Source of the DNA: Cyanobacteriota bacterium
Lineage (GTDB): Bacteria > Cyanobacteriota > Cyanobacteriia > PCC-6307 > Cyanobiaceae
Assembly: GCA_026389315.1 (NCBI GenBank)
Contig: JAPLIC010000017.1
Location: forward strand, 1 to 64,000
Length of the DNA: 64,000 nt
Direction: 5' to 3'
Shown: piece after piece, positions 15,335 through 23,583 of the stretch
How positions within the stretch are numbered: the first letter of the stretch is position 1
Layout: every line of letters begins with the position of its first letter
Position numbers and translations under genes: made by a program
Notes under the pieces: model-generated
What the model was told of the DNA's origin: nothing
Seen by the model: only the letters and a program-made list of their open reading frames with translations
Database searches by the model: none

Positions 15335-16344
15335 CCCGGAGCTTGCCGTTGTCCGCTCTGACGCGCTGCCTGGAGGAGGAGGCGGCGGCCATCGCCGCCA
15401 GTGCCCACCGCCTGGATGGCCAGCAAGTGGAATCCGCCCTGGAGCTGCTGGATCGCTGCGCCGCGACCCGCGCCAAGCTCGTGATCACGGGAGTGGGCAA
15501 AAGTGGGATCGTGGCGCGCAAAATCGCCGCCACCTTCTCCTCCATCGGCCTGATGGCCATCTTTTTGAACCCGGTGGATGCCCTGCACGGCGACCTGGGG
15601 GTGGTGGCGCCAGACGATGTCGCCTTGCTGCTGTCCAACAGCGGCGAAACCCAGGAGGTGCTGGAAATCCTGCCCCACCTCCGCCGCCGCGGCACCGCCC
15701 GGATTGCCCTGGTGGGCCGGATCAACTCCAGCCTGGCGCGAGGTTGTGACGTGGTTCTCGATGCCTCGGTGGATCGCGAGGTCTGTCCGCTCAACCTGGC
15801 CCCCACCGCCAGCACGGCGGTGGCCATGGCCATCGGCGATGCCCTGGCGGCGGTGTGGATGGAACGGCGGGGCATCTCGCCCCAGGATTTTGCCCTCAAC
15901 CATCCGGCCGGTTCCCTGGGCAAGCAACTGACGCTGACCGCCGCCGACCTGATGGTGGGCACCGCAAACCTGCGCCCCCTGGAAACGGGCACCCCCTTGG
16001 CGGAGCTGATTGCCCACCTCACCGCCGACGGGGTGGGGGCCAGCTGGGTGGCCCGCCAAGGGCACCCCAACCAACTGGGGGGACTGATCACCGACGGCGA
16101 CCTGCGGCGCGCCCTGCAGAGCCATCCCCCCGCCGAATGGAGCCTGCTGACGGCCAGCGATCTGATGACGGCCGATCCGATCACGGTCAGCGTCGACACC
16201 CTGGCCATCCAGGCCCTCGAAGCGATGGAAAGCAACCGCCGCAAGTCAATCAGCGTGCTGCCGGTGCTGGGTGACGACCGCACGATGCTGGGGCTGCTGC
16301 GCCTCCACGACCTGGTGCGGGCCGGACTCACCACCGGCGCCTGA
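15322..16344 (+). CDS. kpsF: D-arabinose-5-phosphate isomerase (KpsF/GutQ family)
   Basis: The 340-residue protein has an N-terminal SIS domain (about 25-175) with VITGVGKSGIVARKIAATFSS, LHGDLG, SNSGETQEVLEI and the LAPTASTAVAMAIGDALA segment. Two CBS domains follow (about 205-335; LMVGTANLRPL and LMTADPITVSVDTLAIQALE). It isomerises ribulose-5-phosphate to arabinose-5-phosphate, the first committed step to Kdo, and is named from domain order and the neighbouring Kdo genes. ATG 15322 is favoured by homology. The gene converges on kdsB with only five bases between the stops. Confidence 0.93.
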   Translation: MAASSRSLPLSALTRCLEEEAAAIAASAHRLDGQQVESALELLDRCAATRAKLVITGVGKSGIVARKIAATFSSIGLMAIFLNPVDALHGDLGVVAPDDVALLLSNSGETQEVLEILPHLRRRGTARIALVGRINSSLARGCDVVLDASVDREVCPLNLAPTASTAVAMAIGDALAAVWMERRGISPQDFALNHPAGSLGKQLTLTAADLMVGTANLRPLETGTPLAELIAHLTADGVGASWVARQGHPNQLGGLITDGDLRRALQSHPPAEWSLLTASDLMTADPITVSVDTLAIQALEAMESNRRKSISVLPVLGDDRTMLGLLRLHDLVRAGLTTGA

Positions 16345-16349
16345 CGGCC

Positions 16350-17177
16350 TCAGGCGCCAGCCGCGGCCAGGGCCCGGGCCTGCTCCAGTTGCTCGGCCGT
16401 ATCCACCGACAGGGACTCCCCCGCCACCGCAAAGGTGCTGATGGCGATGCCGGCCTCCAGCAGGCGCAACTGCTCGAGTTTCTCGATGGCCTCCAGGGGG
16501 GAATCGGGCAAGGCCTCCCAGCGGGCCAGGACATCAGAGCGATAGCCATACAGCCCCACATGGCCCCAATAGGGGGCATGGGCGTGCCAATCGGCTGGAT
16601 CGACGCCGCGCACATGGGGGACGGCCGAACGGGAGAAGTACAGGGCCTGACCGCCACTGCTCACCAGGGTTTTGACCACATTGGGATCATGCAGATGGTC
16701 AGCCCCCAGGCGGTAGACGGGGGTCAGCACCTGCGGCACGGGCAGACGGGCCTCGAATTCGGCGGCCATGGCATCAATCACCGCCGGATCCAAGAACGGC
16801 TGGTCGCCCTGGACGTTGATGATCACAGTCTGGGTGTGGTCTGCCGCCGCAGTGTCTACCGTTGCCCGGTCTGCCGTTGCCCGGTCTGCCGCCGCGGGGG
16901 CTCCAGCCAGGGCAACGATGGCCTCCAGCACGGAAGCGATGCGTTGGCTGCCGGAATCACAGGCAGGACTGGTGGCCAGGGCAGGGAAGCCCCAGGCGGC
17001 CGCCGACCGCATCAACTCATCGCTGTCGGTGCAGAGCACCACTGCAGCGGGCCGGTGGGCCAGGGCGCAGCGCTCCAGGACCCGCTGAAGCATGGGCTTG
17101 CCGCCGATGTCAGCCAAGACCTTGCCCGGCAACCGGGAAGATTCCAGTCGGGCCGGCACCGCCACCACGAACCGCAT
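16350..17177 (-). CDS. kdsB: 3-deoxy-manno-octulosonate cytidylyltransferase with a repeat insertion
   Basis: The 275-residue protein begins MRFVVAVPARLESSRLPGKVLADIGGKPM, the signature of KdsB, and has VLCTDSDE, INVQGDQPFLDP and RSAVPHVRG. It activates Kdo with CTP to form CMP-Kdo. The usual length is about 250. The excess is explained by a low-complexity insert of five-residue repeats (ADRAT type) just before the NVQGDQP motif, encoded by four 15-bp units at 16839-16898. The insert lies in a loop position and keeps the frame, so activity is likely retained. The gene is convergent with kpsF. Confidence 0.93.
   Translation of the reverse strand: MRFVVAVPARLESSRLPGKVLADIGGKPMLQRVLERCALAHRPAAVVLCTDSDELMRSAAAWGFPALATSPACDSGSQRIASVLEAIVALAGAPAAADRATADRATVDTAAADHTQTVIINVQGDQPFLDPAVIDAMAAEFEARLPVPQVLTPVYRLGADHLHDPNVVKTLVSSGGQALYFSRSAVPHVRGVDPADWHAHAPYWGHVGLYGYRSDVLARWEALPDSPLEAIEKLEQLRLLEAGIAISTFAVAGESLSVDTAEQLEQARALAAAGA
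16839..16898. repeat. Four 15-bp tandem units inside kdsB
   Basis: The units begin GTCTGCCG or GTCTACCG at 16839, 16854, 16869 and 16884. On the minus strand they encode A-[AT]-[AV]-D-[RTH]-type pentapeptides. They keep reading frame and can change copy number without breaking the gene. Confidence 0.85.
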
Positions 17178-17209
17178 CAGCGTCGCTCCTGCTGGGCCGA
17201 GCCTATCGC

Positions 17210-17336
17210 TGGGCGCCGGGGGTCCGCCCACCCGGGGTCCGCCGCCTGGGGTCCGCCGGCCCTTGGGGACCTGAGGCCCTGGGGACCTGGGACCAGCTTC
17301 GAAGACACCAAGCCGGTGTAACCAAGCCGGTGTCAC
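17210..17336. repeat. Cluster of three short tandem-repeat types between kdsB and the HIT gene
   Basis: GGGGTCCGCC-centred units of about 14 bp (three copies from about 17216), then two TGGGGACCTG units (from about 17263), then ACCAAGCCGGTGT units of 14 bp (from about 17307) lie in a row. The last type contains ACACCAAGCCGGTGT, whose ends pair. They fill nearly the whole 155-base gap between the kdsB start and the HIT gene stop. Confidence 0.75.
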
Positions 17337-17824
17337 CAAGCCACCGTTTGGCGCCGGGCCCGGGCCACCAAAGCGGCCACGGCGGCGGGGTCTGCGGCCG
17401 GCCGTTCGCCCGCCTCAACGGCGCGATAAAGATCCGCGACCCGCCAGGCCTTGCTGGCGGCCTCGGCGCCATGGCGCGGAATCAGGTGCACATGCAGATG
17501 GGGCGCACCTTCACCGAAAGCGATCACGTACACCCGCTCACAACCGGTGAGTTGGCGCACCAGGGCACAACTGCGGGCCAGGGCCTCGCCGAACGTGGCC
17601 GCCTCGACTTCAGAGAAGTCGGCGGGGCCGCCCAGGTGGCGGCCGCTGTCGAGCAGCAACCAACCCAGCAGGGGCGCTGGCGCTGGATGGTGCCGCAAAA
17701 CCCAACCGATGCCGAAGCGGGCGATGCCATCGGCCTGCCAGGCCAAGGGATCGGCCTGGAGCCCACAGATCGGACAGCTGGACCCAGCGGTGTCAGGCGG
17801 CGCATCGACAAGGGGTGGGGTCAT
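17333..17824 (-). CDS. HIT family (histidine triad) nucleotide-binding protein
   Basis: The 163-residue protein has an N-terminal CPIC pair (Cys17, Cys20), suggestive of zinc binding, and the histidine triad PHLHVHLIPRH (His109, 111, 113) after FGEGA. HIT proteins hydrolyse or transfer nucleotides from substrates such as Ap4A or AMP derivatives; the exact substrate cannot be told. ATG 17824 is chosen for best fit. Its 5' end is close to the divergent GT2 gene (GTG 17917). The coding sequence is unusually Ala-rich at both ends. Confidence 0.85.
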   Translation of the reverse strand: MTPPLVDAPPDTAGSSCPICGLQADPLAWQADGIARFGIGWVLRHHPAPAPLLGWLLLDSGRHLGGPADFSEVEAATFGEALARSCALVRQLTGCERVYVIAFGEGAPHLHVHLIPRHGAEAASKAWRVADLYRAVEAGERPAADPAAVAALVARARRQTVAW

Positions 17825-17916
17825 GGCACGGAGGGGGCCCGGCTGCGAAGCTGACAGGCCCGGAGGGTCCGGGCCCGCTCCACTTTCCCCCATCCCACCC
17901 CAATCCCACCGCTGCC

Positions 17917-18882
17917 GTGCCCCCGCTCCAGCCCCTGCCGGCGGCCCCTGATTCGCCCGAGCCGCCGCCCGAAGCGCCGCCCCTACAGGTGGTGGTGGTC
18001 ACGGTGGCTTACCACAGCGAAGCGGTGCTGCCTGTCCTGGCCCGGGATCTGGCCCGCCAACGCCAACCGCCCCAGCTTTGGTTGCTCGTCGACAACAGTC
18101 CCCGGTCAGCCCCGTTGGACCTGGAGCCGCTGCGGGCCGCCGCCCGGCCCCCAAGCGACCAGGCCGCCCAGCTGGTGCTGCGGCGCCTGGCGGGCCACCA
18201 AGGGGATGGCTTCGGGGTGGGCTGCAACCGGGCCCTCAACCAGCTGGCGGCCCAGGGCTGGGACGGCTGGGTGTGGCTGCTCAACCCCGACACCCGCTTG
18301 CCGGGCGGCGAGGAACTGGGCCTATTGGGGCAACAGCTGGCCCAATTGAGCCAGCGGGCCGTGGTGGGCACGGCGGTGCTCGATGACCTTGGCGGGTTGG
18401 AGGCCAGTGGGGGCTGGATCGACCTGGGCCTGCGTTTCCGCTCCCGCCGTCTGGAGGCGACCGCCCTCAGCGCAGGCAGGGCCTTGGCGGTGGACTGGCT
18501 GAGCGGCTGCAGCCTGGCCCTGCGGCCCAGCGCCCACGAGCCGCCCGCCCGCTTCGACCCCGCCTTTCCCCTGTATTACGAAGACATGGACCTCTGCCTG
18601 CGGCTCTCGGCCCGGGGCGCCCCAGTGGTGTGGCTGCCCCAACCCTGCGTGCGCCACCACCGCGGCCAGGGCTCCAACGCGGGGGAACCCCTGCGCCGCC
18701 GCCTCTCCACCATCAGCTATCTGCGCTTTCTGCGGCGCCATTGTCCTCCCTGGGTGCTGCTACTGCGCACCTTGAGGCTGCTGGCCCTCACCCTGCTGCG
18801 CCTGCCCCTGCAACCCCGCCGCAGCCTGGCGGTGCTGCGGGGGATCGGCCCAGCGTTGGGCCCCAACCCCTGCCAGCCATGA
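17917..18882 (+). CDS. Family 2 glycosyltransferase (rhamnosyltransferase-like)
   Basis: The 321-residue GT-A protein begins (GTG 17917) with a Pro-rich leader, then VVVVTVAYHSEAVLPVLARDL. GVGCNRALNQL and WVWLLNPDTRLPG carry the DxD-like metal-binding site. DWLSGCSLALRP, FPLYYEDMDLCLRL and the CVRHHRGQGS segment are typical of the WcaA/RfbF rhamnosyltransferase-type GT2 subgroup. It probably adds a sugar to an envelope glycan in the cytoplasm. It overlaps the next glycosyltransferase gene by four bases (ATGA). The start is uncertain because the upstream frame is open to 17815. Confidence 0.85.
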   Translation: MPPLQPLPAAPDSPEPPPEAPPLQVVVVTVAYHSEAVLPVLARDLARQRQPPQLWLLVDNSPRSAPLDLEPLRAAARPPSDQAAQLVLRRLAGHQGDGFGVGCNRALNQLAAQGWDGWVWLLNPDTRLPGGEELGLLGQQLAQLSQRAVVGTAVLDDLGGLEASGGWIDLGLRFRSRRLEATALSAGRALAVDWLSGCSLALRPSAHEPPARFDPAFPLYYEDMDLCLRLSARGAPVVWLPQPCVRHHRGQGSNAGEPLRRRLSTISYLRFLRRHCPPWVLLLRTLRLLALTLLRLPLQPRRSLAVLRGIGPALGPNPCQP

Positions 18883-19961
18883 GGGGCCCTTCTCCCCTGG
18901 CCCTGTTCAACGGCAGCTATCTGGGCCAGCGCCCCACCGGGATCGGTGTCGTGGCCCGGGACTTGGTGAATGCCCTCGATCCCGCCCTGGTGCCCCTGCT
19001 GGACCCCCTGGGCGGCGATCGGCCCCACAGCCTGCCGATTGCCGCCAACCTCTCCCCCGAGTTCGGGCGCCAGGGCCACTGGCGGCGGTTGCTGTGGACC
19101 CAGAACGAACTGCCGAGGCTGCTGCGGGCCAGTGGAGCGCCCCTGTTGCTCTCGCCACTGCCGGAGGCCCCCCTGCTGCGGGGCGTGCGCTCGGTGGTGC
19201 TGGCCCACGACCTGCTGCCCCTGCGCTACCCCCAGCTTTCGCCGCTGCTGGCCTACCACCTGGCCTATGTACCCCTGGTGCTGCACCGGGCGGTGCGGGT
19301 GCTGTGCAACTCCGAAGCCACCGCCCGGGAGGTGCATGGGCGCCTGGGGGTGCCGGCCCGGCGCCTGGTGCCGATCCGGCTGGGCTTCGATCCGGGGCTA
19401 CTGCGGCCGCTGGGGTTGCGGCGGGAGGCCTTTTTTCTGGTGCTGGGCCGCCACGACCCCCACAAGAACCTGGACCGGGTGCTGCGGGCCTTCGCCGGGG
19501 TCAAGGATCCCGGCGGCCCCCTGCGGCTCAAGCTGGTGGGCCCCCACGACCGGCGCTACACGCCCCGCCTGCAGGCCCTGGCCCAGGAACTGGGCATCGC
19601 CGGGCGCTGTGACTGGTTGCCCTGGGTCAGCGATGGGGAGCGCCTGCAGCTGCTGAATCGCGCCCAAGCCCTGGTGCTGGCCAGCCTCTGGGAGGGCTTT
19701 GGCCTGCCGGCCTTGGAGGCCATGGCCTGCGGGACCCCAGTGGTGGCGGCCCGGGCCGGCGCCCTGCCGGAGGTGGTGGGGGACGCGGGCCTGCTGGTGG
19801 ATCCGCGCTGCATCGACGCCCTCACCTCGGCCCTGGACCAGGTGCTGCGCCAGCCGGCCCTGGCAGCCGGGTTGGCGGCAGCGGGACCCCGCCGGGCCGC
19901 GGGCTTTGACTGGCGGGCCAGCGCCAACCAGGTGCTGGAAGTGCTGCGGGAGTGTGGGTAA
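18879..19961 (+). CDS. Family 4 (GT-B) glycosyltransferase
   Basis: The 360-residue GT-B protein has YLGQRPTGIGVVARDL at the N-terminus (sugar-acceptor domain), LCNSEATAREV, and the donor domain with LVLGRHDPHKNLDRVLRAF, LASLWEGFGLPALEAMACGTPVV and the EX7E-type motif within it. The TGI-GVV start and PHKN motif match mannosyl/rhamnosyltransferases of O-antigen or exopolysaccharide loci. The ATG overlaps the previous GT2 stop (ATGA), so the two genes are translationally coupled. Acceptor and donor cannot be read from sequence. Confidence 0.9.
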   Translation: MRGPSPLALFNGSYLGQRPTGIGVVARDLVNALDPALVPLLDPLGGDRPHSLPIAANLSPEFGRQGHWRRLLWTQNELPRLLRASGAPLLLSPLPEAPLLRGVRSVVLAHDLLPLRYPQLSPLLAYHLAYVPLVLHRAVRVLCNSEATAREVHGRLGVPARRLVPIRLGFDPGLLRPLGLRREAFFLVLGRHDPHKNLDRVLRAFAGVKDPGGPLRLKLVGPHDRRYTPRLQALAQELGIAGRCDWLPWVSDGERLQLLNRAQALVLASLWEGFGLPALEAMACGTPVVAARAGALPEVVGDAGLLVDPRCIDALTSALDQVLRQPALAAGLAAAGPRRAAGFDWRASANQVLEVLRECG

Positions 19962-20022
19962 CCGCAAGACACCCCAGAAGCCCCCAGGCCAAGCATGATG
20001 GCCGCGGCCCACGGAACGGTCC

Positions 20023-20772
20023 ATGCAGGATCAGGAATATCACGTGCTCGCCGCCCTGGAGCAGCGGCATTGGTGGTATCGCAGCCTGCGCCGGCGGGTG
20101 GTGGAGCGACTCCAGCGGGAAGCCAGCCGCCAGGGCCATGCCCTGAAGGTGTTTGACGCCGGCTGTGGCACCGGCGGCATGTTGGCCGAACTGCAGACCC
20201 AAGCGAGCATTGCCTGCACCGCTGGCTGCGACCTCCATCCCCTGGCCCTGACCTACGCCCGCCAGCGGGGGATGCAAGTGGTGGAGCGGTCTGTCAATGA
20301 GCTGCCGGTGGGTGATGCTCTTTATGACGCCGTGATCTCCTTGGATGTGCTGTATCACCGCCAGGTCGATCCAGCCCGGGCCCTGGCCGGCATGGCGGCG
20401 ATGCTGCGCCCGGGGGGCTTGCTGTTGATCAATGTGGCGGCCATGCCCTGCCTGGAGCGGCGCCACGATCGACGGGTGATGGGCGGACGGCGTTTCCTGG
20501 CCGACGGGCTGAGCCGTCAGGTGCGGGCCGTTGGCTTGCAGCCCGAATCGGTGTCCTATTGGAATTCCTGGCTGACGCCCCTGCTGTGGCTGCAGACCCG
20601 GCTTGAAGCGCTGCTGCCGGAGGGAGACGACAACCAGAATTCCGATGTGACCTTGCCCCCAATCTGGATCAACAACCTGCTGATCGGCTTGCTGCAATCG
20701 GAAGAGCGAGTCTCCAGCAGCCTGCCCCTGCCCTGGGGCAGCTCCTTGATGCTGCTGGCCCGGCGGCCATGA
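20023..20772 (+). CDS. Class I SAM-dependent methyltransferase
   Basis: The 249-residue protein has EQRHWWYRSLRRRVVERL at the N-terminus, motif I VFDAGCGTGGMLAELQ, CDLHPLALTYARQRG (motif II) and YDAVISLDVLYHRQVDPARALAGMAAMLRPGGLLLINVAA (motifs IV-V), followed by a long C-terminal part with hydrophobic segments. The HWWYxxRR start is common in methyltransferases of glycan or lipid loci that sit beside GtrA and GT2 proteins. The stop overlaps gtrA (ATGA). Substrate unknown; methylation of a lipid-linked sugar is a reasonable inference. Confidence 0.88.
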   Translation: MQDQEYHVLAALEQRHWWYRSLRRRVVERLQREASRQGHALKVFDAGCGTGGMLAELQTQASIACTAGCDLHPLALTYARQRGMQVVERSVNELPVGDALYDAVISLDVLYHRQVDPARALAGMAAMLRPGGLLLINVAAMPCLERRHDRRVMGGRRFLADGLSRQVRAVGLQPESVSYWNSWLTPLLWLQTRLEALLPEGDDNQNSDVTLPPIWINNLLIGLLQSEERVSSSLPLPWGSSLMLLARRP

Positions 20773-21221
20773 CCAGCCGTCCTTGGGCCTTACTGCGGCG
20801 TGGACTGGATTCAAGTCTGCTGCGCTATCTGCTGGTGGGGGGGAGTGGGGAGCTGCTGTACCTGGGCCTGTTCGCCCTGGCGGTGCGTTCCGGACTGTCC
20901 AACATGGTGGCGATCAGCCTGGCCGGCGGCATCTGCCTGGTTTTCAATGCAGTCATGCATGCCCGCGTCAGCTTTCGGGTGCGCTTCAGCCGTTCGCTTT
21001 TGGTGCGATACATCGCCATCCAATCGGTCGGCTTGCTGGTCAGCCTCCTGACCGCTGCCCTGCTGGAGCGACTGCCGAGGCCATTTTCCAGCTCCCTGGT
21101 GGTGGGTTTGGCTTCCTATGGCTCCTGGTCCGCCCTCTCGTTTGGGCTGACCAGGGCCGCCTACCGCCGCTCCGGCGCAGCCGCCGGATTGGGCTCAAGA
21201 CACACCAACCAGCGCCCCTGA
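20769..21221 (+). CDS. GtrA-like membrane protein
   Basis: The 150-residue protein has four hydrophobic segments and the GtrA hallmarks: LLRYLLVGGSGELLYLGLFAL near the start, NAVMHARVSFRVRF between membrane segments 2 and 3, and a last segment near residue 130. GtrA proteins are thought to flip lipid-linked sugars across the membrane for GtrB/GtrC systems. It overlaps the methyltransferase stop, and its 3' end overlaps the convergent membrane protein gene by 61 bases, an unusually long convergent overlap. Confidence 0.85.
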   Translation: MTSRPWALLRRGLDSSLLRYLLVGGSGELLYLGLFALAVRSGLSNMVAISLAGGICLVFNAVMHARVSFRVRFSRSLLVRYIAIQSVGLLVSLLTAALLERLPRPFSSSLVVGLASYGSWSALSFGLTRAAYRRSGAAAGLGSRHTNQRP

Positions 21222-22723
21222 TAGGGCACGATCGCCCCCGGCTGCGGATAGGCGCGGCAGGGGGGCAGGCCAGCGCGCACCTCGGCCTCATTGCCCTCAC
21301 TCCGATAGGCAATGTGATTCACCTTCACTTGGTGCAGATTAAGGAAAATGGCCGGGATGCTCCATTCGCGGCGAAAGGCGGATTCGCCAACGCTGCTCCA
21401 GCTTGGGAAGGGTTGGGTGCGGTCGGTGGTGCCAAAGATGAAGAAGGGCTCCGCCGACTTGCCCCCCTGCCGCGAGGCCGCCCGCACATCGGCCAGGATC
21501 GACTGGGAGAGGGCCATGTCCCGCATTTGCAGCAAAGCGGTGAATTCCCACACCCGGGCAGCAAAGGCCGCCTGGGGCACCAGATAACCGACCACCAGCA
21601 GGCCCACCAGCCCCTGGGCCAAGGTCCGGTTCCAGCCCAGCCAGGGGGTACCCAGCCGATGAGTTGTCAGGGGCGCCGCCATGGAGGCCAGCACCGCCAC
21701 GATCAGGGAGGCGATGCCGAGATTGCCAAGGCAGAAGGCACGGGAGGGGAAACCCGCATCGAGGATGTAAAAGAGCAGCAAGGGCAGCAGGGTGAGGAAA
21801 GCGGCGGCGGCCCAGAGGATTCCCAGTCGTTGCACACGCTCGGGCCCCCTGCTGGTGACCCGCAGCAACTGAACCGTTAACAAGACCAGTAACAGCAGAA
21901 ACGCCACCCCAAGCGCCTGTTGGGGGATGCGGGGCAACAGGCTCACATCCGTGGCATAGACCTCCTGGTAGACCCCCCAATCGGTGAGCTTGTGCCAGAA
22001 ACGGGCCAGGGAGGCAAAACCGTTGCGGCTATTGGGTTCCTGACCCGCCATGGCCAGCAGAGAGACCAGGTAATAGGTGACGCCACCTGTCAGCACACCC
22101 GCCACCAACCGCTTGGGCGCTTGGCCGCCAAAGCGCTGGCTGCCAAGGGCCCGGGCCAGGCCATTCCAGCCAAGCAAAGCAATACCTAGATAGCCAGTAG
22201 GCTGGTAAATCGAGAGGGCAAAGGCTATTGCCAGCAGGCCAAGCAAGGCATCGAGCCAACGGCGCCCCAACAGGGGCGGGCCACTGCGGTAAGCGATCAA
22301 CACCGCGCCCCACACCGACAGGGCCGCCGGCAGTAGGTACAAGCCGATGGCGAAACTGAAGTTAAACAGATCGAGCAGATAGGCGTGGCCACTGATCAGC
22401 AGCGCCAGTAGACAGATCCAAGGGGGCGTAACCGCGGGCACGAAAACGGCCAGGGCAGCGGCTAAAGCATAAATCGAACCTGCGGCAATCAACCAGCCAA
22501 AGAAAGGGGAAAAGGCATGTTGAAATAGGGATCCGTAGACAACATCCCAGCCCGGTCGACTCTGGCTTGCCTGGCCAATCGACTTACCCAGCAAGTCCCA
22601 ATCATCAACATTCCAAGTGGGGGAAGTCACCTCCTGCCAGTGAGTCGCCAGAAACAGAGCAGTAAAAATCAGACCCCAACGCAGCCACGAGGACGAAAGA
22701 CCAGGCATAAATAACGCAATCAA
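21161..22723 (-). CDS. GtrII-like multi-pass membrane glucosyltransferase
   Basis: The 520-residue protein has about ten membrane segments. The first periplasmic loop contains NVDDWDLLGKS, matching the Asp-rich loop of GtrII (Glucos_trans_II) O-antigen glucosyltransferases. A later SIYQPTGYLGIAL also fits. The soluble C-terminal third (about 420-520) is periplasmic-like. It would transfer a sugar from a polyprenyl carrier to an envelope glycan outside the membrane. The convergent gtrA next door supports a flippase/transferase pair. Family assignment rests on the loop motif and topology only. Confidence 0.6.
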   Translation of the reverse strand: MIALFMPGLSSSWLRWGLIFTALFLATHWQEVTSPTWNVDDWDLLGKSIGQASQSRPGWDVVYGSLFQHAFSPFFGWLIAAGSIYALAAALAVFVPAVTPPWICLLALLISGHAYLLDLFNFSFAIGLYLLPAALSVWGAVLIAYRSGPPLLGRRWLDALLGLLAIAFALSIYQPTGYLGIALLGWNGLARALGSQRFGGQAPKRLVAGVLTGGVTYYLVSLLAMAGQEPNSRNGFASLARFWHKLTDWGVYQEVYATDVSLLPRIPQQALGVAFLLLLVLLTVQLLRVTSRGPERVQRLGILWAAAAFLTLLPLLLFYILDAGFPSRAFCLGNLGIASLIVAVLASMAAPLTTHRLGTPWLGWNRTLAQGLVGLLVVGYLVPQAAFAARVWEFTALLQMRDMALSQSILADVRAASRQGGKSAEPFFIFGTTDRTQPFPSWSSVGESAFRREWSIPAIFLNLHQVKVNHIAYRSEGNEAEVRAGLPPCRAYPQPGAIVPYQGRWLVCLEPNPAAAPERR

Positions 22724-22729
22724 AATTTA

Positions 22730-23581
22730 TTAAACATCCGACGCCAGCCGAAGTCTTGTATCCCGCACCGCCTCATCCCGTATCAGGCGCCACAAATTGG
22801 CATCCGCGTGCCTGGGAAGCGCCACGACCAACTTGACGCCGGGGCCGCAGAGGGACAGGGCGGCGAGCAACACCAGGCTTTCGCCCACCACCACCACCCC
22901 CCCAAACCCCCGCAGCGCCGCCTCGGGGGGGCCGCCCAGGGTGTGGTCCTCGGGCGCCAGGGGACCGCTCCAGTGACGTTTCGCCGCCACGGGATGGGGG
23001 ACCAGCCGCCAGGGGTGGGGCCAGTGCACGGCCTCAACAGCCAACCGCTCGACCCCGGGCGAATCCACGATCAATGTGCGAAAGGACCGCCCGGGGGCGA
23101 GACCATCCGCAGCAGCAGGGGTGCCATAGAGGGGCCCCAGCTCGCGGCAGTCAAAACGGGCGCACCAGGGGGCGCGATGGGCCGGCCGATCGGAAAACAA
23201 CCAGCAGGGAAGGCCGGCGGCAAACAGCAGGGGATCCAGGGCCCGCGGCTGCAACCGGTACTGGTCGAGTCCGTCGTCGAGCAACTCCAGTTGGCGGCCA
23301 TGGCGGGCCAGCAGCCGCAGGGCCCGGCCGGCGCCGCGCAGATGGGCCAGGCGCAGGCGTCCCACCAGCCCCAGCCGCGCCGCCAGGGCAACGGCGGCCA
23401 TGCTGAGGGGGTTGATGGGCCAGCGCCAGGGCCAAAGGCGCCGATCCCCGGCCTCCAGGGCGAGGCGGCTGGGTTCGTAGAGCAGCAGCTCCCACTGCGA
23501 CGCCCCGGCAGGCTGGCTGTGGCGAATCCGCCGCGCCGCCTCCAGGTGGATGGCATTGAAGGCCAGCACCACCTGGACCAT
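22730..23581 (-). CDS. Uncharacterised protein, possibly polysialyltransferase-like (GT-B)
   Basis: The 283-residue protein starts MVQVVLAFNAIHLEAARRI. It has a central LELLDDGLDQYR motif near residue 120, similar to the (E/D)DGLGxY motif of the polysialyltransferase/GT52 group, and a C-terminal Rossmann-like segment GGVVVVGESLVLLAALSLCG. This pattern fits a GT-B glycosyltransferase but is weak. It lies three bases downstream of a glycosyltransferase in a minus-strand run of polysaccharide genes. ATG 23581 is chosen because the longer upstream frame overlaps the previous gene and is compositionally odd. Confidence 0.45.
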   Translation of the reverse strand: MVQVVLAFNAIHLEAARRIRHSQPAGASQWELLLYEPSRLALEAGDRRLWPWRWPINPLSMAAVALAARLGLVGRLRLAHLRGAGRALRLLARHGRQLELLDDGLDQYRLQPRALDPLLFAAGLPCWLFSDRPAHRAPWCARFDCRELGPLYGTPAAADGLAPGRSFRTLIVDSPGVERLAVEAVHWPHPWRLVPHPVAAKRHWSGPLAPEDHTLGGPPEAALRGFGGVVVVGESLVLLAALSLCGPGVKLVVALPRHADANLWRLIRDEAVRDTRLRLASDV

Positions 23582-23583
23582 GG

